Shown here one piece after another: positions 1 through 5,196 of a DNA stretch of 5,196 nt. The first letter of the stretch is position 1; each line of letters opens with the position of its first letter. Below the pieces are notes generated by a model. The model made no database searches. It was not told where the DNA came from and worked only from the letters and a program-made list of their open reading frames with translations. A program made the translations under genes and the position numbers. The stretch is from Peptostreptococcaceae bacterium (GTDB lineage Bacteria > Bacillota_A > Clostridia > Peptostreptococcales > Acidaminobacteraceae). The stretch spans positions 1 through 5,196 of the forward strand of contig JABXKX010000385.1 in the NCBI GenBank assembly GCA_013619035.1, written 5' to 3'.

Positions 1-10
1 TATTAGAATA

Positions 11-17
11 GAGGAAA
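11..17 (+). promoter_or_regulatory. Ribosome binding site of the phosphorylase gene
   Basis: GAGGAAA lies just upstream of the ATG at position 20, at normal Shine-Dalgarno spacing, and supports that start. Only 19 bases precede the gene here, so its promoter, or a preceding operon gene, is outside the window. Confidence 0.75.
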
Positions 18-19
18 CT

Positions 20-2428
20 ATGATTACTAAAAAGCAGTTTAGAGAAGACTACTTAAAAAAGTTAACCGCAAAAAGTGGTCGGACAATAGAAGAAGCTTCC
101 AGATGGGATCAATATCATGCTTTAGCAAGTTTAGTAAGAGAATATGCAACGGATGATTGGATTGATACCAATAATCGTTATGATGATAAAACATCCAAAC
201 AAGTATTTTATTTTTCTATAGAATTCTTAACAGGAAAATTTCTGATGAACAATCTAATCAACAGTGGTTTGAAGATTATCGCTGAAGAAGTATTAGATGA
301 TCTTGGTATTGATTTAGAAGATGTTGCTTCTATTGAAAAAGACCAAGGTTTAGGTAATGGTGGTTTGGGCCGTTTGGCTGCTTGTTTCTTAGATTCGATG
401 GCTGCATTATCAATTCCTGGACATGGTTGTGGTATAAGGTACAATTATGGTTTGTTTGAACAAAAGATTATCAATGGTTATCAAGTGGAATTTCCAGATA
501 GATGGTTGAATAACCGTAATGTTTGGGAAGTGAAAAAAGCGGATAAAGCTGTAGAAGTACATTATTATGGAGAGGTTCAATTAAAAGAGGGCAGATACTG
601 TCTTGAAAATACAACCCCAGTTTTAGCAGTACCGTATGATACACCCGTTGTTGGTTATAAAAACGGTACGGTAAACACATTAAGACTCTGGTCTGCTCAA
701 GCGATTAATAAAGAGTTTGATTACAGCACATTTTCAAGAGGTGAGTATATGGATGCCTTTAAGAAAAAGTATGACGTTGAGTCTATCACGCAGGTGCTTT
801 ATCCAAATGATTCTTATGATGAAGGTAAAATACTTCGACTGAAGCAGGAGTATTTCTTCGTATCAGCGGGGATTCAAGGTATTATCAGATCGTTTAGAAA
901 ACTAAATAAACCACTGGATCGTTTGTATGATTATATCAGTATTCATATCAACGATACCCATCCGTCGATGGCAATTCCTGAATTGATGCGGATTCTAATG
1001 GACATTGAAGGCTTTGGTTGGGAGGAAGCTTGGAGTATTGTTTTAAAAACATGTTCTTATACCAACCATACGATTTTATCTGAAGCCTTGGAGAGATGGC
1101 CTATTGAAATGTTTTCAAGGTTATTACCTAGAATATACATGATTATAGAAGAAATCAACAAACGTTTCTGTTTGGAATTATTTGAGGTTTACCATAAAAC
1201 ACAAGAACAAGTGAATAAAATGGCGATTGTTGGTTCAGGAGAAGTTAGAATGGCGCATTTAGCGATTGTTGGCAGTCATTCAATCAATGGTGTTGCAAGG
1301 CTCGATACTGAAATTCTAAAAAATAAAGAATTAAAAGATTTTTATGATATTATGCCTTCGAAGTTCAATAATAAGACCAATGGCATTACCCATAGAAGAT
1401 GGTTGATTAACAGTAATCCTAGATTGTCAAAAGTCATTACTAAGTATATTGGTGACTATTGGATCAGTGATCCTCAAAGACTAAGAGAATTGATGAATTA
1501 CATCGATGATCAAGAGTTTAAAGAAGCAATTGATTCGGTTAAACAAAAAAATAAAGAGGCGCTTGCCGCTTATATTTTAGAACATAACGATATTGTGGTT
1601 AATCCAATGTCTATCTTTGATGTTCATGCAAAAAGACTTCATGAATACAAAAGACAAACATTAAATATATTACACATTATGTATCTATACAACAGGCTTC
1701 TAAAAAATCCGGATGAAGACTTTGTACCTAGAACCTTTATCTTTGCAGCAAAGGCTGCACCGAGTTATTATATGGCAAAACAAACCATTAAACTCATCAA
1801 TACAGTAGCAGATGTTGTGAACGATGACACGCGAATCAAAGATAAAATAAAAGTTGTTTTCTTAGAAAATTATAGTGTGTCGTTAGCAGAAATCCTTATA
1901 CCAGCAGCCGATGTCAGCGAACAAATTTCAACAACAACCAAAGAAGCTTCTGGAACGGGCAATATGAAGTTTATGATGAATGGTGCTGTGACGATAGCCA
2001 CTTTAGATGGTGCAAATGTAGAAATACATGAACAGGTTGGCGATGACAACATTGTACTATTTGGTTTAACGGAGGAAGAAGTTTACGATCTATATGATAA
2101 ACATGAGTATAAGACAAATCATATCATAGAAAATGATGATAGGATAAAAGAAGTGTTAGAGCAATTAACCAATGGATTCTTAGGAGTGGACAGTGAAGAA
2201 TTCCAAATTATATACGACTCGGTTGTTTATAATGATGAATACTTTGTCTTAAAAGATTTTGACTCTTATGCAAAAGCTCAAGAACGTATTGGAGAGTATT
2301 ATTCGGATGAAGCACTTTGGTTAAAAATGGTGATTACAAATATTGCCCAATCTGGTGTTTTCTCAAGTGATAAAACGATTCAGGAATATGCATCGGGTAT
2401 TTGGGAAGTTGACCGTGTACCTAAGTAG
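20..2428 (+). CDS. glgP: Glycogen/starch/alpha-glucan phosphorylase (GT35)
   Basis: This cytoplasmic PLP-dependent enzyme removes glucose from the non-reducing ends of alpha-1,4-glucans with phosphate, giving glucose-1-phosphate. Family landmarks are present in order. The glycine-rich loop GLGNGGLG is at residues 110-117, and NDTHP is at 311-315. YTNHT contains His350, equivalent to the active-site His377 of rabbit muscle phosphorylase. KRLHEYKRQ contains Arg539 and Lys544, equivalent to phosphate-contacting Arg569 and Lys574. EASGTGNMKF contains Lys650, the PLP Schiff-base lysine (rabbit Lys680). The three C-terminal residues share a constant offset of 30 from the rabbit numbering, so that half is collinear. 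At 802 aa it is full length for bacterial members (about 800-815). It lacks the N-terminal phosphoserine extension of the animal enzymes. The ATG has an AGAGGAAA ribosome site 4-5 bp upstream. The preferred substrate (glycogen, starch or maltodextrin) cannot be told from sequence. The gene is probably co-transcribed with the pullulanase gene 9 bp downstream. Confidence 0.97.
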   Translation: MITKKQFREDYLKKLTAKSGRTIEEASRWDQYHALASLVREYATDDWIDTNNRYDDKTSKQVFYFSIEFLTGKFLMNNLINSGLKIIAEEVLDDLGIDLEDVASIEKDQGLGNGGLGRLAACFLDSMAALSIPGHGCGIRYNYGLFEQKIINGYQVEFPDRWLNNRNVWEVKKADKAVEVHYYGEVQLKEGRYCLENTTPVLAVPYDTPVVGYKNGTVNTLRLWSAQAINKEFDYSTFSRGEYMDAFKKKYDVESITQVLYPNDSYDEGKILRLKQEYFFVSAGIQGIIRSFRKLNKPLDRLYDYISIHINDTHPSMAIPELMRILMDIEGFGWEEAWSIVLKTCSYTNHTILSEALERWPIEMFSRLLPRIYMIIEEINKRFCLELFEVYHKTQEQVNKMAIVGSGEVRMAHLAIVGSHSINGVARLDTEILKNKELKDFYDIMPSKFNNKTNGITHRRWLINSNPRLSKVITKYIGDYWISDPQRLRELMNYIDDQEFKEAIDSVKQKNKEALAAYILEHNDIVVNPMSIFDVHAKRLHEYKRQTLNILHIMYLYNRLLKNPDEDFVPRTFIFAAKAAPSYYMAKQTIKLINTVADVVNDDTRIKDKIKVVFLENYSVSLAEILIPAADVSEQISTTTKEASGTGNMKFMMNGAVTIATLDGANVEIHEQVGDDNIVLFGLTEEEVYDLYDKHEYKTNHIIENDDRIKEVLEQLTNGFLGVDSEEFQIIYDSVVYNDEYFVLKDFDSYAKAQERIGEYYSDEALWLKMVITNIAQSGVFSSDKTIQEYASGIWEVDRVPK

Positions 2429-2432
2429 GAAG
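2427..2432 (+). promoter_or_regulatory. Ribosome binding site of the pullulanase gene, overlapping the glgP stop
   Basis: AGGAAG begins inside the TAG stop codon (2426-2428) of the phosphorylase gene and lies 5 bp before the ATG at 2438. An in-frame GTG at 2432 would leave only about 1 bp after AGGA, too close for normal initiation, so the ATG is the better start. The overlap of stop codon and ribosome site suggests translational coupling of the two enzymes (inference). Confidence 0.75.
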
Positions 2433-2437
2433 TGACT

Positions 2438-4297
2438 ATGAAAAAAACACAAGCAAATGAAAAAATATTAAATCATGACTACGGTGTAAAACTTACTGGA
2501 GGTCATACAGAGTTTTCTGTATGGTCTCCTTCTTCGAAAGTTGTGGAAGTATGTATTTATAAAACACCAAAGGCGATTAGAAGAAAGCTGTATCCCATGG
2601 CAGTTGATGAAGAGGGCATATGGCATTTGTCTTTAGAAGAAAATTTAGAAGGGCAGTTTTATACCTACCGTTTAGATGGCCACTTAGAAGTTATTGATCC
2701 TTTTGTAGAATCAACAAGTGGTAACAGTACAAAAGGTGCTATTTTGAATGCCAAATCAATAGTTCCAGAAGGTTTTTTAGAACATAAAAAACCACAAGCA
2801 ATCTCAAAAGCAGAGACGATTATTTATGAAGTACATGTAAAAGATTTTTCTATGGGTAATCATATGCCTTTTGAATATAAAGGTAAATACTTAGCTTTTA
2901 CCGAAAGAGGGCTGGAATATAAAGGTCAGAAAATTGGAATTGATCATTTGGTTGAGCTTGGGGTGACGCATGTTCATTTGTTGCCTGTATTTGATTTTAT
3001 TACAGCCAATGATTTTGATGAAACCAGTTATAACTGGGGGTATGATCCTTATTTATTCAATGCACCAGAAGGGTCTTATTCAACTGATCCGGATGATCCG
3101 AAATCAAGAATTTTGGAATTGAAACAGGCTATCCAGAGTTTGCATGAAGCAGGACTATTCGTTGTTTTGGATGTGGTTTATAACCATACTTATTTTGGCG
3201 GAACTTCTAATTTTCATAGATTGATGCCTTATGTATTTCATCGTTTTGATGATAAAAAGAATTGGCAAAATGGTTCTGGGTGTGGAAACGAACTGGATAC
3301 AGAACATCCTTTTGTAAAGAAATTCATCATTGAATCGTTAAAGCTATGGCTTGAGGTTTACCAAGTGGATGGGTTTAGATTTGATTTAATGGGGCTCTAT
3401 GATAAAAAGTTCATTAAAGAGATGTCTGATACACTAACAACCATAAGACCTGATATCCTCCTATATGGAGAACCGTGGACGGGTGGACCATCAGGGTTAG
3501 AACATGAGAAACAATTACTTAAAGGGCGTCAGAGAGACATGAACATGGCACTTTTTAATGATGACTATAGAAATGCCATAAAGGGTAGCAACGATGAAGG
3601 CGACTTAGGATTTATCGGACATGGGAAATATAGAAAAGAAGATGTTTATGCAGGGTGTTATGGCAGTATTACATTTAATGATGATATTGTTGGATTTGCT
3701 AAAAATGCAGATGAGAGTATAAATTATGTTTCGAGTCATGACAACTTGATTTTGATGGATAAGATCTCCAAGACAGATCAACATCGTGGATTTGAAGACA
3801 AACAGAATATGAATGCTTTAGCACTCAGTATGATATTGTTGTCATTTGGTATACCGTTTTTACAAGCGGGGACTGAGTTTCTTCGTAGTAAATATGGGGA
3901 TCACAACAGTTATAAAAGTGGTTATTATGTCAATCGTATGCACTGGTCCTATAAGGCAGATCATAGACATGTATTTGATTTTACAAAAGCATTAATTGAA
4001 TTCAGAAAATCTCAAAAGGTGTTTCAATTAACAGAAACAGAAGCGATAAAAAAAGCAATTAGAATGTTTGATGATATTGAAGGTGTGGTGCGTTATGAAA
4101 TATCGAGCCCTTTCAAAACGGATGAACCGATTATACAAGTCATACACAATGGGTGTAAATCCACTCAATTAATTCCAGTTAAAAACTTAAAGGTAAAAAT
4201 TGATGGTGCACTTTATTATCATGAAAAATGTGATATATTAGATAACGTTTTACATCTGCCTAGATATTCTAGTGTGGTACTTATTAAAAGTAAATAA
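2438..4297 (+). CDS. pulA: Type I pullulanase (GH13 alpha-1,6-glucan debranching enzyme), cytoplasmic
   Basis: This enzyme is predicted to hydrolyse alpha-1,6 branch linkages in pullulan, limit dextrins or glycogen. Residues about 15-95 form a beta-rich N-terminal domain of CBM48 type, with EFSVWSP at 25-31. The GH13 barrel follows, from about residue 125 to 520. It carries the pullulanase hallmark YNWGYDP (198-204), region I DVVYNH (245-250), region II GFRFD with nucleophile Asp316 and Arg314, region III YGEPW with acid/base Glu345, and region IV HDN with Asp435. GTEF at 478-481 is also conserved. A short C-terminal beta domain ends the protein. There is no signal peptide, membrane segment or S-layer/CBM41 module, so it should act in the cytoplasm. 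At 619 aa it is shorter than Bacillus AmyX (about 718 aa), mainly through a small N-terminus. NWGYDP argues against GlgX or isoamylase, which have different residues here. Coupling with the phosphorylase suggests that it removes branch stubs during glycogen or maltodextrin breakdown. Confidence 0.93.
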   Translation: MKKTQANEKILNHDYGVKLTGGHTEFSVWSPSSKVVEVCIYKTPKAIRRKLYPMAVDEEGIWHLSLEENLEGQFYTYRLDGHLEVIDPFVESTSGNSTKGAILNAKSIVPEGFLEHKKPQAISKAETIIYEVHVKDFSMGNHMPFEYKGKYLAFTERGLEYKGQKIGIDHLVELGVTHVHLLPVFDFITANDFDETSYNWGYDPYLFNAPEGSYSTDPDDPKSRILELKQAIQSLHEAGLFVVLDVVYNHTYFGGTSNFHRLMPYVFHRFDDKKNWQNGSGCGNELDTEHPFVKKFIIESLKLWLEVYQVDGFRFDLMGLYDKKFIKEMSDTLTTIRPDILLYGEPWTGGPSGLEHEKQLLKGRQRDMNMALFNDDYRNAIKGSNDEGDLGFIGHGKYRKEDVYAGCYGSITFNDDIVGFAKNADESINYVSSHDNLILMDKISKTDQHRGFEDKQNMNALALSMILLSFGIPFLQAGTEFLRSKYGDHNSYKSGYYVNRMHWSYKADHRHVFDFTKALIEFRKSQKVFQLTETEAIKKAIRMFDDIEGVVRYEISSPFKTDEPIIQVIHNGCKSTQLIPVKNLKVKIDGALYYHEKCDILDNVLHLPRYSSVVLIKSK

Positions 4298-4306
4298 ACA
4301 AATTGT

Positions 4307-4338
4307 AAAAGAATAGGTTAATTCCTATTCTTTTGTTG
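4307..4338 (+). terminator. Probable intrinsic terminator after the glgP-pulA unit
   Basis: An 11-bp perfect inverted repeat has arms AAAAGAATAGG (4307-4317) and CCTATTCTTTT (4324-4334), separated by the 6-nt loop TTAATT. It starts 10 bp after the pullulanase TAA. The right arm ends in TTTT and continues into GTTGTATAT, giving a moderately T-rich tail. The left arm's A-run means it could also act on - strand transcripts. The stem is AT-rich, with GC pairs mainly near the loop, so termination may be incomplete. Confidence 0.7.
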
Positions 4339-4364
4339 TATATATAAGATGGCTGGGATAAAAT
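4336..4364 (+). promoter_or_regulatory. Candidate sigma-A promoter for the acetyltransferase gene
   Basis: TTGTAT (4336-4341) and TAAAAT (4359-4364) are separated by 17 bp and resemble the -35 and -10 consensus TTGACA/TATAAT. The position fits: it lies directly after the terminator stem, about 35 bp before the GNAT start codon. In DNA this AT-rich such matches arise by chance, so support is moderate. No operator palindrome is evident. Confidence 0.4.
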
Positions 4365-4399
4365 AAAAATGACAAATATTACCGAAAAGTGAGGATAAA

Positions 4400-4840
4400 A
4401 TGTTAGATATCAGAGAAGTTGAAGACATAACCGTCATTAAACCTTTATGGGAAGCGTTAAATAGACACTATATGAATCATTCTAGACATTACAAAGACGC
4501 ATTTTTAAACCGGACATTTGAAAATAGAATTAAAAAATTTGAAAATGTTGATGATTATAGATTAGAAGTAATATGTCAGAGTAATAAACCTTTGGGTTAT
4601 ATTTTAGGCAGTGTCAAAGAGGGCGCTGGAGAAATAGATTCGGTTTATATTTATGATGATTTAAGAGGTATGGGTTTAGGAGAATATTTGATGAAACGTA
4701 TGATAACGTGGTTTGAATCGAAAGAGGTTCGCTGCGTTACTCTAGATGTTGCTGCAGGCAATGAAGAAGTGATTATGTTTTATCAAAAAATGGGGTTTAA
4801 CATGAGAAAGTACACAATGGAATTAGGGGATAAGAGATGA
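4400..4840 (+). CDS. GNAT-family N-acetyltransferase
   Basis: This is a small cytoplasmic acyl-CoA-dependent acyltransferase of 146 aa, a normal length for a single GNAT domain. The N-terminal helices (about 1-50) are followed by the central strands LEVICQ and PLGYILGSV (55-72). The acetyl-CoA pyrophosphate-binding motif A is RGMGLG at 89-94, after the strand EIDSVYIYDD. The C-terminal segment has Asn121 and FYQKMGF (127-133), where Tyr128 is the usual candidate general acid. GAGGAT at 4391-4396 supplies a ribosome site about 5 bp before the ATG. The substrate cannot be predicted, since GNATs acetylate amines, antibiotics, peptides and protein N-termini. The gene overlaps the next one by 4 bp (ATGA), so the two are probably made from one message. 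The preceding hairpin separates it from the glucan genes, and I see no functional link to them. Confidence 0.92.
   Translation: MLDIREVEDITVIKPLWEALNRHYMNHSRHYKDAFLNRTFENRIKKFENVDDYRLEVICQSNKPLGYILGSVKEGAGEIDSVYIYDDLRGMGLGEYLMKRMITWFESKEVRCVTLDVAAGNEEVIMFYQKMGFNMRKYTMELGDKR
4825..4830 (+). promoter_or_regulatory. Ribosome binding site of the partial right-edge gene
   Basis: AGGGGA lies inside the end of the acetyltransferase gene, 6 bp before the ATG at 4837. It fixes the start of the partial gene and, with the ATGA stop/start overlap, indicates translational coupling. Confidence 0.7.
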
Positions 4841-5196
4841 AGAAAATAATGGTTTTGATTTTAGTTGCTGTCATAGCAACTTTAGGTATTTGGTATGTTA
4901 CAAAAGACCAATCTGAAGATGTAGAAGATCCACCGGTAGCTACTGAAGAAGATCCTGTGGTAGATGGTGTTGATGATAAGAAAACAATTATAATTACCGC
5001 AGTAGAAACAAGTGACTACGGTGTTTTAGAAAACTCTGAATTTAATATGAGTTTTTCTGAAGCTGTAACTGAAGAAGCTATCAAGGAAAATCTAACAATT
5101 GAACCTGTTACAGCGTTTGAAATTGACAAGATTTCAGATAAAGAGTATGTCATTAAACCGACAAAAATGTTACAGAAAAATCAGATTTATGTATTT
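4837..5196 (+). CDS. Membrane-anchored extracytoplasmic protein with Ig-like domain, partial (3' end beyond window)
   Basis: The frame stays open for 120 codons to the window edge, so only the N-terminus is seen. Residues 1-3 are MKK. Residues 4-21 (IMVLILVAVIATLGIWYV) form one hydrophobic segment that fits an uncleaved membrane anchor or a signal peptide. It has no cysteine, so it is not a lipoprotein. Residues about 24-47 are an acidic, proline-containing linker. From about residue 50, strands such as TIIITAV are followed by FNMSFSEAV (69-77), ENLTIEP (84-90), YVIKP (104-108) and LQKNQIYVF (112-120). That order matches the bacterial Ig-like Big_5/SbsA type, which is found in surface proteins and at the front of bacterial alpha-2-macroglobulins. 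The placement is from pattern memory, not a search. The good ribosome site, the ATGA overlap with the GNAT gene and the unbroken frame make it a real gene. Its full function is unknown. Confidence 0.8.
   Translation, partial: MKKIMVLILVAVIATLGIWYVTKDQSEDVEDPPVATEEDPVVDGVDDKKTIIITAVETSDYGVLENSEFNMSFSEAVTEEAIKENLTIEPVTAFEIDKISDKEYVIKPTKMLQKNQIYVF

Noticed and set aside
208..444. Open frame of 78 codons on the - strand inside the phosphorylase gene
   Set aside because: It lies opposite the conserved glycine-rich region of glgP and its protein has no recognisable features. It is a shadow of the real gene.
471..680. Open frame of 69 codons on the - strand inside the phosphorylase gene
   Set aside because: It is fully antisense to conserved coding sequence, with no family resemblance and no independent support.
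1870..2052. Open frame of 60 codons on the - strand opposite the PLP-lysine region
   Set aside because: It mirrors the strongly conserved EASGTGNMKF coding region, so its openness is explained by the sense gene.
2432..2437. GTG at 2432 as the pullulanase start, adding two residues
   Set aside because: The ribosome site AGGAAG overlaps this codon, leaving no usable spacing, while the ATG at 2438 is ideally placed.
4369..4392. Seven-codon frame (ATG ... TGA) just before the GNAT gene, a possible leader peptide
   Set aside because: It has no ribosome site upstream, no run of a regulatory amino acid and no alternative hairpins. It would also start at the predicted transcription start.
4356..4401. 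Nine-base direct repeat GGATAAAAT at 4356-4364 and 4393-4401
   Set aside because: One copy covers the candidate -10 box and the other the GNAT ribosome site and start. In AT-rich DNA this is expected by chance, and the two copies are not spaced like an operator.

Overview
The window is low-GC, AT-rich DNA, densely coded on the + strand, with strong purine-rich Shine-Dalgarno sites. This suits a Firmicute, most likely one of the Clostridia. The standard genetic code is in use: TAG, TAA and TGA each end a gene. The taxon is an inference from composition and protein style; no RNA gene or other taxonomic marker is present.

Positions 20-4297 hold a two-gene glucan-breakdown unit. The first gene is a complete glycogen/starch/alpha-glucan phosphorylase (glgP-like, 802 aa). 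It is followed after 9 bp by a short cytoplasmic type I pullulanase (pulA/amyX-like, 619 aa). Phosphorylase shortens alpha-1,4 chains to glucose-1-phosphate but stalls near alpha-1,6 branches. The pullulanase-type enzyme would hydrolyse those branches, so together they could fully mobilise glycogen or imported branched maltodextrins. The pullulanase ribosome site overlaps the phosphorylase stop codon, which suggests co-transcription and translational coupling.

Positions 4298-4399 are the only real intergenic space. They contain an 11-bp perfect hairpin with a T-rich 3' flank, a good intrinsic terminator for the glucan unit. A plausible sigma-A promoter (TTGTAT, 17 bp, TAAAAT) for the next unit follows directly.

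Positions 4400-5196 start a second, apparently unrelated unit. It begins with a 146-aa GNAT-family N-acetyltransferase, which overlaps by 4 bp (ATGA) the start of a membrane-anchored extracytoplasmic protein that runs off the window end. The visible 120 residues of that protein are a transmembrane anchor, an acidic linker and the beginning of a probable bacterial Ig-like (Big_5/SbsA-type) domain. This layout also occurs at the N-terminus of bacterial alpha-2-macroglobulins, but the family cannot be fixed from this fragment.

I see no mobile element, CRISPR array, tRNA or rRNA, attachment site or clear novel system. This looks like ordinary chromosomal DNA, and its least-explained part is the truncated gene at the right edge.
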